This document shows positions 17,691 to 27,733 of a stretch of DNA of 62,576 nucleotides, piece after piece. The notes beneath the pieces are model-generated. The model saw only the letters and a list, made by a program, of their open reading frames with translations. It made no database searches and had not been told where the DNA came from. Source of the stretch: CAYXVU01 sp964468725 (GTDB lineage Bacteria > Acidobacteriota > Blastocatellia > UBA7656); NCBI GenBank assembly GCA_964468725.1, contig CAYXVU010000005.1:1-62576 (forward strand), written 5' to 3'. The first letter of the stretch is position 1. Each line of letters starts with the position of its first letter. Position numbers and translations under genes: made by a program.

Positions 17691-20348
17691 ATGAGCGTAG
17701 AGTGCCCACAATGTAACGCGCCACTAGCCAACGCTGAACAGCGTTATTGCTATCGCTGCGGGTATGAACTGCACGGTAGCGGTGCGGTGGGCAACGCGGC
17801 CAATGCGTCGTCCGCTGCCGCCACCGAACCGAACAATGCGCCGCGCACGACAGACGAAATGCCCGCGCCGCCCGCTTCGGAGCCGACGGTGGCGACCACG
17901 CCGCCCGACATCACGCTCACGTCGCTCGACCCGGATGCGAACGCCGAGCAAAGCGCAACGCTGAAGATTTTACTGCCCAGCGGCGACATCTTTGACCGCG
18001 AGATTGCCAAAGTCGAAACCCAAATCGGCAAAGGGCCGCGCAACGACATTGTGATTGCCGATCCGGCAGTCTCGACTTCGCATGCTTTGCTGCGCGCCGA
18101 AAATGGCAGCTATACGATTCGGGATGTGGGCTCTCGCAACGGCACCTACGTCAACGGCGAACGCATCAGCGAGATCCGCCACTTACGGCACGGCGATGTC
18201 ATCGGCTTGGGGCTAACCAAGCTGACTTTTCGGCTGAGCAGCTACAGTGAAACCGGCATCATTCAAATGCCCGAACTCTTCGCTACGCCGCCTGCACCGC
18301 CTGCACCGCCGCCGCTTACGGAAGAGTCTCTGGCACAAGCGCTGGTTCAGTCCGGTCTCGTCTCCGGCGCTGATGTTGGACGCCTGCGCGCCGCATTGGG
18401 CAGCCGCCGCTTCGTACAGGCACTATTGGATGAGCGGCTGGTGGGGGACGAAGCCCTCCGCGATCTGTTGAGTCGAACCTTTCAATTGCCCATCGTTAGT
18501 TTAACAAGCGAACCGATCAACGAAGAGATTGCGATCAACTTCTCTTCCCGACTGGCGCGCGATCATCGCCTCTTCGCTTATGGGAAAGACGGCGACCGGC
18601 TGTTGCTGGCGATGGTTGATCCTACCCATACCGCAGCGCGAGACCAAGCAGAGCAAGAGATGCGTATGCCTGCGCTGGTCCACGTTGCAAGGGCCAGCGA
18701 AATCACCGAGCAGATCGAGAGGTTTTATGGTCCGAAACTGATCGGCGTCTTGCCCTCTGGCGAAAAGCTGCGCTTTCCGATTCATCAACAAGAGGTCGCC
18801 ATCGGCAAAGCCGTACACAATCAGTTGGTGTTGGCCGACCCAACCGTCAGCAACACGCACGCCGTATTGCTGTTTCGGGATGACTGCTACACGGTCATTG
18901 ATCTCGGCAGTCGTAACGGCACCTTTGTCAATGGCGAACGGCTGACCAATCATGCGCGAACCCTCAAACATGGCGATTCGATTCAACTCGGACAGACGGT
19001 CTTGACCTTCCGCAACTCGGGCGAAACGGTCGAAAACGTCACCGCAACGTTGTCGCTGGAGGCGTTGGAAGACATCCGCACCCGCGCTTCACTGGAAAGC
19101 GGCTTGAGTTCGCCGCATCTTCATCGCCTCGCCACCCCTGCGACGCCCGTTGCCGTGCCCAATCAGGTACAACCCGCCGCGCTGGTCGAAGCCGCTGCCG
19201 CGCCAGTGGTCGTTGAGACCAAAAATGAGGCCAAAGAGGGCGAAGAAGAAGAAAAGGAAGAAAAGAGCGAGAAGAAGAAGAAGAAGAAGAAAGATGATCG
19301 CATTCGCGCTGCTTATGTCGGCGCGGCCAGCCGCATCCTTGCACAGGTTACCGGAGCCATTCTCACTGCTACGCTGACCATTGTCGTCGCTTACTACTTG
19401 ACGCGAAAGCCCGACTCGTCAACCACCTCTAACAACTCCGGGTCGGTCAACTTCATGGCGACCAGCGGCGACAAAGCCCGCTTTGCAAAGGCCGGTGACC
19501 CGATACGCATTCGCGGCGGCAGATTCGAAGCCAGCGGCGGCGTCCAAGTCCCCGACACCAACGGCGTGCTCTTCGTGGATGATGGCAAATCCGATACCGT
19601 CTATTGGATGGAACTCGATGCTGCAGGCAATCAGGTGGGCGAGGCCAAACCCATCGCGCTCGGCGTCAAGGTTGTCAATCCCGAAGGCATCACCTATGGC
19701 GGCTCCTTCTTCTACGTGGTCGGCTCGCAATCCGACCCGCAAGCGGGCGACGACAATACCTTGATCCGCTTCGCCTTCGACCCGGCGACGCAAACCATCC
19801 TCGGACATGCCGAGGTAATCCCCAACTTCCGATCCTTCCTGCTGCAAAATGTTGCTGAACTCAAAGGCGAAGGGGAGCGACCCGGGGTTGAAGGCGGCCT
19901 CAATATCGAAGGCATCGCGTGGGATCCCGATCCCGGACGCGAGCGCTTATTGATCGGGTTGCGCGCGCCGCTGATCGGCGGACAGGCCGTCATTGTGCCG
20001 TTGCGGATTACCGACTTGCGCCACTTCTCTGCAGAGAATTTCCGCTTCGCAGAGCCGCGCGTCATCACGCTGCCACTGGGGGGGTACGGGCTGCGCGATT
20101 TGCAATATGACAGCAAGCTGCGGTCGTTTCTGCTCATCTCCGGAGCCCTCGAAACGCAGCCGAAAGCGGAATTCAAATTATGGGAGTGGAACGGCAATTC
20201 CGCTTCCCCGCCGATGGAGGTCGCCGTGCTCTCATCGGATATCAAGCCGGAAGGCATAAGCAATCTGAAGATCGGCGGCGGACAGATGGCGCTGATCTTC
20301 GGCGACAGTGGCAGCTACGTCAAACTCGACTATCTCGACGGTCGCTAA
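17691..20348 (+). CDS. Zinc ribbon - FHA - MshEN-like - FHA - TM - DUF3616 protein
   Basis: The 885-aa product has a zinc ribbon at 4-25 (CPQC...CYRCG) and an FHA domain at about 86-185 with GKGPRNDIVIAD, STSHA and GSRNGTYVNG. A GspE/MshE N-terminal-like domain follows at about 208-345 (LLDERLVGDEALRDLLSRTF, LPIVSL). The second FHA is at 350-443 (GKAVHNQLVLAD, SNTHA, GSRNGTFVNG). A Glu/Lys-rich linker precedes one TM at about 548-570 and an extracytoplasmic region at 590-885 resembling DUF3616 (PEGITYGGSFFYVVG, IEGIAWDPDPGRERLLIGLR). FHA domains bind phosphothreonine; MshEN domains can bind c-di-GMP, but its motif residues are degenerate here. This suggests a cytoplasm-to-periplasm signalling adaptor. 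Confidence 0.85.
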   Translation: MSVECPQCNAPLANAEQRYCYRCGYELHGSGAVGNAANASSAAATEPNNAPRTTDEMPAPPASEPTVATTPPDITLTSLDPDANAEQSATLKILLPSGDIFDREIAKVETQIGKGPRNDIVIADPAVSTSHALLRAENGSYTIRDVGSRNGTYVNGERISEIRHLRHGDVIGLGLTKLTFRLSSYSETGIIQMPELFATPPAPPAPPPLTEESLAQALVQSGLVSGADVGRLRAALGSRRFVQALLDERLVGDEALRDLLSRTFQLPIVSLTSEPINEEIAINFSSRLARDHRLFAYGKDGDRLLLAMVDPTHTAARDQAEQEMRMPALVHVARASEITEQIERFYGPKLIGVLPSGEKLRFPIHQQEVAIGKAVHNQLVLADPTVSNTHAVLLFRDDCYTVIDLGSRNGTFVNGERLTNHARTLKHGDSIQLGQTVLTFRNSGETVENVTATLSLEALEDIRTRASLESGLSSPHLHRLATPATPVAVPNQVQPAALVEAAAAPVVVETKNEAKEGEEEEKEEKSEKKKKKKKDDRIRAAYVGAASRILAQVTGAILTATLTIVVAYYLTRKPDSSTTSNNSGSVNFMATSGDKARFAKAGDPIRIRGGRFEASGGVQVPDTNGVLFVDDGKSDTVYWMELDAAGNQVGEAKPIALGVKVVNPEGITYGGSFFYVVGSQSDPQAGDDNTLIRFAFDPATQTILGHAEVIPNFRSFLLQNVAELKGEGERPGVEGGLNIEGIAWDPDPGRERLLIGLRAPLIGGQAVIVPLRITDLRHFSAENFRFAEPRVITLPLGGYGLRDLQYDSKLRSFLLISGALETQPKAEFKLWEWNGNSASPPMEVAVLSSDIKPEGISNLKIGGGQMALIFGDSGSYVKLDYLDGR

Positions 20349-20549
20349 TCGGTCTGCTATCTCAAAATAGTGTTGCAATCGCCGAATGGCGTGTACTACC
20401 ATCCTCTGCGCCCCCTCTGGCTCGCGTTACATGGACTGGGCTTCTTCATAACATCATAAAATAAACTTCAACCGACAGAGGAATCCACTCCCCGACCATC
20501 ACAGGGCGAGTCTTCCTTTGAATCAGGGAAAGGCGAAGAGGGAGTTCAG

Positions 20550-21725
20550 ATGGCAACTGGCATGCATCCGCCGCTCAACCTTCAATCCGATGAACCGGCA
20601 AAACTCCTCATCATTGATGACTAGCAAAATATCATTTCGGTTCTCTACTCCCTGCTCTCGCCCCAGTATCAATGTCAGACCGCCACCAGCGCCGCCGAAG
20701 CCCTCGAATACTTGAAAGAAGAGAAACCCGACATCGTCCTCTCCGATATCATGATGCCCGGTATGACGGGTCTGGAGTTGCTGCAAGAGATCATCAAGCT
20801 AGACCCCGATATTGTCGTCGTTTTGATCTCCGGCAATCTGAATATCCAAAGCGCCATCGAAGCCATGCGGCGTGGCGCATTCGATTACGTGACCAAACCC
20901 TTCAACCTATCCGATGTCGAGACGGCTGTGCAGCGCGCCTTACGCCATCGCCTCGTGCTGAAAGCCAACAAACTGTACGAACAGCACCTCGAAGAGTTGG
21001 TCAACCTTCGCACTCATGAACTCAGCCTCGCGAACGATCAACTCAATGTGACGCTCGATAAGCTCTACGTCAATTATCGCGCCACGCTCAAAGCCTTAGC
21101 TGCCGCCCTCGAAGCGCGCGATGCCGAAACGCGCGGCCACTCGGACCGAGTCGTCGCCTACTGCATCAAACTCGGCGAGGCGATGAATCTGTCCAGCTCC
21201 GACTTGGTAACTCTCGAACATGGGGCGTTACTGCACGACATTGGAAAAATCGGCGTGCCCGATGCCATCTTGCTCAAACGCGGATCGCTGACCGAAGAAG
21301 AGTGGATTCATATGCGGCGTCACGTCGAATTCGGTGCCGACATTCTCAAAGGCATCGATTTCTTACAGGGCGCAAAGCAGATCGTCGCCCAACATCATGA
21401 ACGATTCAACGGCAGCGGCTATCCCCATAACCTCGAAGGCGATCATATCTGTCTCGGCGCGCGCATCTTCGCTGTGGCGGACACGGTTGACGCCATTACC
21501 TCTGACCGTCCCTATCGCGCCGCCCGCCCCTTCGACGCGGCGGCGGAAGAATTGACGCGGTGTTCCGGAGCTCATTTCGACCCCCTAATCGTCAAAGCCT
21601 TTTTATCCGTGCCCCTCGACACTTGGCGCGAAGTCCGACATTCGGCAACGGAGACCGGCTTGACCCTCAAAGACCCCAAGACAGGAAAGCTTATCCATTA
21701 CTCAACTCTGAACCTCAAGAGTTGA
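20550..21725 (+). pseudogene. REC-HD-GYP response regulator interrupted by in-frame TAG
   Basis: The frame starts at the ATG at 20550 after AGAGGGAG and would give 391 aa. Codon 25, at 20622-20624, is TAG: the text reads KLLIIDD-stop-QNIISVLYSLL, where an acidic residue (usually E from GAG, one base away) is expected. After the stop the receiver continues intact (IVLSDIMMPGMTG with the phosphorylated Asp). The HD-GYP domain follows, with HDIGK and GSGYP, as in c-di-GMP phosphodiesterases. The next ATG, 20712, would drop the first strand and acidic pocket of the receiver. TAG serves as a normal stop elsewhere in the window. A sequencing error, a recent nonsense mutation or readthrough are all possible. 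It precedes a hybrid kinase gene. Confidence 0.85.
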
Positions 21726-21810
21726 GCGCCACTGTAGGCGGCTCAGGGTGTGCAACGTGACCCGCTCCGGCAGGGGAGTCGTGGTGACTCGTGGGAGACC
21801 TGTAGCGATT

Positions 21811-24800
21811 ATGAGCGCTTCTTCATGGACGAAAAGACTCTTTTCCCGGCACGAAAATTCCTTACCGTTTTGGGAAACCCTTGAGCGCGTCGGCGCCGCC
21901 ATGCGCTCGTCTCTCGACCTTCACACGGCCTTGTCGCTCGCCGTATATGAGACCTTCGCCTTCTTCGCCGCATCGCGCTGCGTCATCTTTCTCGACCGTC
22001 CCGACGCACAGCCCTTGCAACTCGATCACAGCCTGCCCTGGCTGCTGCCCATCAAAGACGATATTGTGGCGCTTGATGAAACGGTGCGCCAGCGCCTAGC
22101 CGCCATCGGCGGACTGTTGGAGATCTCCGACCTTGCGGTACAAGGCGACATCAACAACCGACCAACGAGCCTTGCCGAGGAGTCGCTGGGCATCTTGCGC
22201 GTTCGATCCCTACTGGCCGCGCCGATCTTCAAAGACGGCGAGTGCCTCGGACACCTCACCGTCTATCGCCATCAGAACAACGCGTTTAGCAGCCCGGAGA
22301 GACAGTTTTTACAAGCCATCGCCTTCAATGCCGGGTTGGTGCTGTGCCAAGTGCAGTTGCGCGATAATACGCGCCAGACCAATCATCTCTATCATGAAGC
22401 CTATGAATCCGCGCGTCGGGATGCCATCATCAATAAAGTGACGGCAGCCGTGCACAGTTCGCTCGACCCGGAGGCCGTCCTCCAAGCCATTGTCAATGAA
22501 CTCGGAGCCGCGCTCTCGGTCTGTCGCTGTCATCTGGCGTCGCTGCCAGACCCGTTGCCCAATTCGATTCCCATCACCCATCACTACACAGCGCCCTGCT
22601 GCGCCGGGAAAGATAGCCCGCCACAGACCATTCCAGCACAGGACAATTCTCGGCTCCTCGCCGTCTTGTCCTCAAAGAAGCCGCTCGCCATCAATGACCT
22701 GGATCACGAGTATCCCGACGACCCGCACCTTGAAAACATGCACCGACTCGGCATTCGATCTACTTTGGCGACGGCAATTCATCTGGCGGGACAGCCCATT
22801 GGCTTTTTCGCTCTCCATCATTGCGAAAAGCGGCATACGTGGACAAAGTGGGAGATCGAAATCGTGCAGGCGGTCGCCGAACAAGCGGGAGCCGCCATCC
22901 GTCAGGCGGGGCTCTACCGCGAAGCCAAAGAAGCGGCGACCCGCGCCACGCTGGCGAATCAGATCATCGCCTCCATCCGCCGTTCCCTGAACCTGAAAGA
23001 GACCTTGCAGGTCGCCGCCGAAGAGGTCGGGCGCACCCTGAAGACCAATCGCGCATACTTTCGCCAATTGATCGGGCAGGATCACGTCGTCGTCGCCGAA
23101 TACATCTCCGATGCGAGTCTATCGCTGCGTCTCGTGCCGGTTCCGGCGGGCGATTACGTCTCCAACTATCTGATGGAGACGCGCCGCCCGCTGATTATTG
23201 ATGATGTCGCCGCCTTCAAAATCGCCCACCCGGAGGTCGCCGCACAGGTGCGAATGTGGCAACTCGACTCCTTTAATCGCTCGCAGATTGTCTATCCCAT
23301 ATTTGTCAACGATCAATTTTGGGGCGCGATGGCCATCGCGCAAACCGACCGGCAACGGAGATGGGAAGCCAGCGAATTGGCGCTGATCGAAACCGTCATT
23401 CAGCAGGTCGAAGTCGCCGTCAGCCACGCCCACTTATTTGAAGAGACGCGCCGCGCCGCCCAACGCGAAGCCCTGCTCAGCCGTCTGACGCGAAAAATCA
23501 ACCAGTCTTCCAGCCTCGACGAAATCTTTCCCATCGTGGCCTATGAGTTGGGCGAGCGGTTGACAACCGATCAACTCATCGTCGCACAGATGAACAGCGA
23601 GACGCAGACGTTGACGTTGGAGTGTGAATATCGAAGCGGCGATATTTATCACCCCAAACAGAGCTTCGGGCCGCAATTCTTCACGGCTGCCGATGCCCTA
23701 ATGAAAGAAGGGCTGATGGTCTGCAATGACGTTGAAGAGGACTCGGAATTGGCCGCCCTGCTCTATCGCTTCTATGGCCGCAAAGGAATTCGCTCGTTGA
23801 TGCAGATCAACCTCTATTACAAGGGGCGTCCGCGCTTTGCCATCGTTGCGGTGATGCGTTCAGAGCCCCGTCCATGGTCGGACTATGAAAGCGAACTGAT
23901 GCGCGCCGCCGTTGAGCAGGTCTTTACGGCCATCGAGCGCGCCGACCTCTTCGATCAGGTATCACGCGGCAAATCCGAATGGGAAAACACCTTCGATGCG
24001 CTCAACGACGGGGTCTTCATCTTTGACCAAAATGGCATTCTGCGCCGCGTCAATCAAGCGGGAGCCGCCTACGAAGAGATCCCCATGCAGAGTCTGTTAG
24101 GCCGTCGCTGCTGCACACTGCTGCAAGGCCTCGAACGTCAAGAGTGCATGGTGCAGCGAGTCGTCGAGACCGGTCGCCCGGTGACCTTCGAAGTCGTTCC
24201 CGAAAAACTGAATCGCCCGATGCTGGTCACCATCTCGCCGCTGGTTGACGATGCAGATGCCTTATCGGGCCTGGTTGGCAATAACGTGCTCGCCTTTCCC
24301 AAACAGAAGCCGAAAGGCGCTGTCTGCATCGTTCGCGATCTGTCGGAATTGCGTGCTGCCGAAGCCTCGGCCCGCGAGCAACGCACCTTCCTCATCAAAC
24401 TGCTCGAACATGCGAACGAAGCCATCTGCGCTCTGTCGCCCGAAGGGCAGTTCATCTGGTTAAACGAACAGTTACTGAAACTCTCCGGCTACTCACGCGA
24501 AGAGATGCAACGGAGCGACTATCGTATCTTTCTCACCTCGACAACAAAGTTTCGCCCCATCCGCTTGTTTCGACGCGCGCTCAGAGGGCAGGCGCAGTCG
24601 TTCGAGATCGCCGCTCTGCGCAAGACCGGCGAAACGCGCCTCCTCTTTATGACCTATACGCCGATCTACGATGCCGACCGCGTTACCAGCGTCTTGTGCA
24701 TCACGCGCGACATTACCGAAGAGAAGTTGGCCAGCGAACGCGCCGCGCAGGCCGATAAATTGCGCGCGCTCGGACAACTCGCTTCCGGCGTTGCCCACAA

Positions 24801-25830
24801 CTTCAATAACATCCTCGCGGCCATCATCGGGCACGCTCAACTGATGCGCCGCGACTGTACAGATGATCGCCTGTTTGAGCGCCTCGACATCATCGAACGC
24901 GCTGCGATGGACGGAGCGCAAACCGTCAAACGTATTCAGGGCTTCGGACTCAAAGAGCATGCGGCCATCACGGAGGCGGTGGATGTTAGTCAATTGGTGC
25001 AAGACTCGACAACCTTGACCCAAGCGCGGTGGCGTGATGACGCCCACGCGCGCGGCATCCGCTATGAAGTTCATCTCGACCTGCAAGCCGTACCCGTCGT
25101 GCAGGGTTCGCCTTCCGAACTGCGCGAAGTCTTCGTCAACCTGATTCTCAACGCGCTGGATGCGATGCCGGCTGGCGGCAGACTCCAGATTGCGACGGAA
25201 GCGGAAGCCCGGCTGGTCAAGGTTCGCTTCACAGACACCGGCATTGGGATGAGCCGCGAGGTGCGCGACCGTATCTTCGAGCCGTTCTTCTCGACCAAAG
25301 GGTCGCAAGGTATGGGATTAGGATTGGCGGTCAGCCGCACCATCATCGAACGCTATGGCGGACGCATCGAAGCCCAAAACAACCCCGCGGGCGGCACCAT
25401 CTTTACGCTGCAATTTCCTCGGCTCAACCAACTGATGAAGCCAGCGAAAGTCGCCCCTCAGCCGCCCGCCCGCAGCGTCTCTATACTGGTCGTTGACGAT
25501 GAGCCGCGAGTCAGAGATGCCCTCGTCGGCATGCTCAATATCAGCGGCCATCGCGCCGACCAAGCCGGAACCCTGACTGAAGCTCAAGCCAAGTTAGCGG
25601 CCAAGAAATTCGATCTGGTCATCACCGACCTCTCCATGCCAGGGCACGACGGATGGGCAGTGGCGCAGGAAGCCAAACGACTGTGCCCCGATCTGAAGAT
25701 TATCCTCACCACCGGCTATATCATCAGCGCCGAACAGCTCGCCGCTCATCCGCAGACCGTGAATCAAGTCCTGATGAAGCCCATTAAGTTAGAGGAGCTG
25801 AGCGCCGCGATTGCCCGCATCCTGAATTGA
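21811..25830 (+). CDS. Hybrid sensor histidine kinase (GAF repeats, PAS, HisKA, HATPase, REC)
   Basis: The 1339-aa soluble kinase is taken from the ATG at 21811; a GTG at 21748 is possible. Four GAF-type domains fill about residues 10-750, each with the pattern of SLDLHTALSLAV or SLNLKETLQVAAEEVG. Two PAS domains follow (FDALNDGVFIFDQNGILRRVN; LEHANEAICALSPEGQFIWLN). The HisKA box is LASGVAHNFNNILAAIIGH, with the phosphorylated His near 995. The ATPase has N, G1 and G2 boxes (NLILNALDAM, DTGIGMS, GMGLGLAVSRTI). A C-terminal receiver carries DLVITDLSMPGHDGW. No TM is seen, so the sensing is cytoplasmic. The preceding REC-HD-GYP gene ends 85 bp upstream and is the likely partner of this phosphorelay. 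Confidence 0.93.
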   Translation: MSASSWTKRLFSRHENSLPFWETLERVGAAMRSSLDLHTALSLAVYETFAFFAASRCVIFLDRPDAQPLQLDHSLPWLLPIKDDIVALDETVRQRLAAIGGLLEISDLAVQGDINNRPTSLAEESLGILRVRSLLAAPIFKDGECLGHLTVYRHQNNAFSSPERQFLQAIAFNAGLVLCQVQLRDNTRQTNHLYHEAYESARRDAIINKVTAAVHSSLDPEAVLQAIVNELGAALSVCRCHLASLPDPLPNSIPITHHYTAPCCAGKDSPPQTIPAQDNSRLLAVLSSKKPLAINDLDHEYPDDPHLENMHRLGIRSTLATAIHLAGQPIGFFALHHCEKRHTWTKWEIEIVQAVAEQAGAAIRQAGLYREAKEAATRATLANQIIASIRRSLNLKETLQVAAEEVGRTLKTNRAYFRQLIGQDHVVVAEYISDASLSLRLVPVPAGDYVSNYLMETRRPLIIDDVAAFKIAHPEVAAQVRMWQLDSFNRSQIVYPIFVNDQFWGAMAIAQTDRQRRWEASELALIETVIQQVEVAVSHAHLFEETRRAAQREALLSRLTRKINQSSSLDEIFPIVAYELGERLTTDQLIVAQMNSETQTLTLECEYRSGDIYHPKQSFGPQFFTAADALMKEGLMVCNDVEEDSELAALLYRFYGRKGIRSLMQINLYYKGRPRFAIVAVMRSEPRPWSDYESELMRAAVEQVFTAIERADLFDQVSRGKSEWENTFDALNDGVFIFDQNGILRRVNQAGAAYEEIPMQSLLGRRCCTLLQGLERQECMVQRVVETGRPVTFEVVPEKLNRPMLVTISPLVDDADALSGLVGNNVLAFPKQKPKGAVCIVRDLSELRAAEASAREQRTFLIKLLEHANEAICALSPEGQFIWLNEQLLKLSGYSREEMQRSDYRIFLTSTTKFRPIRLFRRALRGQAQSFEIAALRKTGETRLLFMTYTPIYDADRVTSVLCITRDITEEKLASERAAQADKLRALGQLASGVAHNFNNILAAIIGHAQLMRRDCTDDRLFERLDIIERAAMDGAQTVKRIQGFGLKEHAAITEAVDVSQLVQDSTTLTQARWRDDAHARGIRYEVHLDLQAVPVVQGSPSELREVFVNLILNALDAMPAGGRLQIATEAEARLVKVRFTDTGIGMSREVRDRIFEPFFSTKGSQGMGLGLAVSRTIIERYGGRIEAQNNPAGGTIFTLQFPRLNQLMKPAKVAPQPPARSVSILVVDDEPRVRDALVGMLNISGHRADQAGTLTEAQAKLAAKKFDLVITDLSMPGHDGWAVAQEAKRLCPDLKIILTTGYIISAEQLAAHPQTVNQVLMKPIKLEELSAAIARILN

Positions 25831-25932
25831 CGCCGCCCTGCGGCGACGCGCTTGCTTGTCCCGCCAAACGCGTGCTTGCTAGAATTCACGGGGCAGGATC
25901 AGTAGCCTCGAACGGTTTTCCATTCGGCAAGC

Positions 25933-25956
25933 GTAGATGGCTAGCAAGCCATCTAC
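25933..25956. other. 10-bp perfect inverted repeat between kinase and OmpA-like genes
   Basis: GTAGATGGCT-AGCA-AGCCATCTAC forms a 10-bp stem with a 4-nt loop. No T-run follows on the plus strand. It lies 53 nt before the OmpA-like ATG. It may be a processing or termination hairpin after the kinase gene, or an operator. Confidence 0.5.
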
Positions 25957-26008
25957 AGATCAGCCGATTGCCCGATTCTCGCAAAATCATCTTGATGAGG
26001 TTTATCGA

Positions 26009-27601
26009 ATGACTATCTATTCTGTTGCGGCAAGACTGGCGCTGTTCATTTTCATCAGCCTCTGCTTCGTGCCATCGGTACATGCACAAGGCGGCGGGGA
26101 TGCGCGTCGCCGCACCATCGCCATCACCTATTTGCGCGACCCCGTCAAAGTCTATTTTGCGGGCAGCACGCTGCGCGCCAACGCCAAAGGGGAAGCAACC
26201 GTTGAACGCTGGCGAAAACGCAACTCCAGCGAGATTGATATTACGATTGAAAATCTCATTCCTCCTTACAACTATGGCGGCGACTATACAACATATGTCT
26301 TATGGGCAATCACGCCCGCCGGTCAAGTAGATAACCTCGGCGAGTTTCGTTTGTCCGGCAGTTCGGCGCGGCTCAAGACCAGCACTTCGTATCAAACCTT
26401 CGCCATGATCGTCACTGCCGAGCCTCATTATCTTGTGCGCTTGCCCTCGAAACAGGTGGTGCTGGAGAATATGGCGCCGACCTCAAAGAACGTACAGATT
26501 CAGGCTTCGGAGATCTATTTCACGGGCGATTCCGGAAGATACTATACGGACAATGCGATACCGGCAGTGGCCGAACGCGACTACAACAAAATCCCGCCCG
26601 AACTCATTCAAGCGCGCCGCGCCCTGCAAATTGCCAAACTTGCCGAAGGGGAACGCTTCGCGCCGAATGACTACAGCGAAGCCAATCGCGCCTTGCAACA
26701 AGCGGAGAGCTCCTATCGGCAAGGCGCGAGCGTTCACGAAGTCGGGCGCATTTCGCGCGAATCAATCTCTTTTTCCGTGCGCGCCCGCGACATTGCTGAA
26801 GAGCGCGCCTTAGCCGCCGAGCGGCGCGCCGACATCGCCCGACGCGATGCTGAGTTGCGTCGCGCCAGCGAGAATGCGACCGACTTACAAGAGAAACTCA
26901 GCGACACCGAAGCCCGCCTGCGGGCTTCAGAGATCGCCCGCGCCAATTCCGATGAACAACTCAGCCGTTCGCTGCGCGAAGCCGCCGACGCGCGCGCCGA
27001 GAACCGGCAACTGCAAGCCGAGAATGATCGCTTGGAATCCGACGTGCAACGCTTGACCCGCGAGTTGACCGAGGCGCGCGCCCGCATCAGCGGTTTGGAA
27101 TCGCAGTTCGCCGCCGCGACCGAAAAGATCAATTCCACCACCTCCCGCGTCGTCGAAATGGAACGTGTAGAACGTGACCGCCTCGAAGCCGAAAAACGCC
27201 GACGCGATTTTTCCGATTTGCGCGATGCGCTGTCGCAGAGCTTCACCATCAGGGCGACGGACAACGGCTTTGCCATCGTCCTGGCAGACTCTTTCTTTTT
27301 AGCCAATCAAACCTTCTTGTCGCAGCGGGTGAAGGCGAAGATGGACGCGCTCGGCCAAGTTTTAGCTGCTCATCCAACCACCCTATTTTCGATAGAAGGC
27401 CATTCGGATGCGCGCCCGACAGCGGATAACTTTGCCCTTGGCCGCGCGCAATCGGTCGCCGACTACATCGCGGCTTATGGAGTTCCGCGCACCAACTTCA
27501 AGGTCGAATCCAAAGGCGCCACCGCTCCAGCTTCGAAGGGAAAGACGGCGAGCGCACGCGCTTTGAATCGGCGCGTCGAGATCATCTTCATCGCCCCGTA
27601 A
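26009..27601 (+). CDS. OmpA-family peptidoglycan-binding protein with coiled coil
   Basis: The 530-aa product starts at the ATG at 26009, after TGAGG. Residues 1-26 are a signal peptide ending in SVHA. A beta-rich N-terminal region (RTIAITYLRDPVKVYFAG, YTTYVLWAITPAGQVDNLGEF) is followed by a helical domain of the DUF4398 kind (ALQIAKLAEGERFAPNDYSEA). A long Arg/Glu-rich coiled coil spans about 250-400. The C-terminal OmpA domain (about 415-530) shows SIEGHSDARP, RAQSVADYIAAYGV and RRVEIIF. OmpA-like domains hold the envelope to peptidoglycan. A periplasmic or outer-membrane-linked structural role is likely. It follows the hybrid kinase on the same strand. Confidence 0.9.
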   Translation: MTIYSVAARLALFIFISLCFVPSVHAQGGGDARRRTIAITYLRDPVKVYFAGSTLRANAKGEATVERWRKRNSSEIDITIENLIPPYNYGGDYTTYVLWAITPAGQVDNLGEFRLSGSSARLKTSTSYQTFAMIVTAEPHYLVRLPSKQVVLENMAPTSKNVQIQASEIYFTGDSGRYYTDNAIPAVAERDYNKIPPELIQARRALQIAKLAEGERFAPNDYSEANRALQQAESSYRQGASVHEVGRISRESISFSVRARDIAEERALAAERRADIARRDAELRRASENATDLQEKLSDTEARLRASEIARANSDEQLSRSLREAADARAENRQLQAENDRLESDVQRLTRELTEARARISGLESQFAAATEKINSTTSRVVEMERVERDRLEAEKRRRDFSDLRDALSQSFTIRATDNGFAIVLADSFFLANQTFLSQRVKAKMDALGQVLAAHPTTLFSIEGHSDARPTADNFALGRAQSVADYIAAYGVPRTNFKVESKGATAPASKGKTASARALNRRVEIIFIAP

Positions 27602-27733
27602 AGGGCGGTGAACTCGAACTCATCGGGACCCGTAAGCAGAGATTGGATGATCCAACGGAGCGCAGTTTGCCCCTGCGGGTTTCTGCGCCTCCATTTTTAG
27701 TCTCCTGTCCGCACTCGCAGGTGAGGTGACGAT

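Noticed and set aside
20622..20624. TAG read as an amino acid (pyrrolysine or general recoding)
   Set aside because: TAG ends ordinary genes in this window (for example 17113-17115 and 44155-44157), and no pyl gene is seen; genome-wide recoding is not supported.
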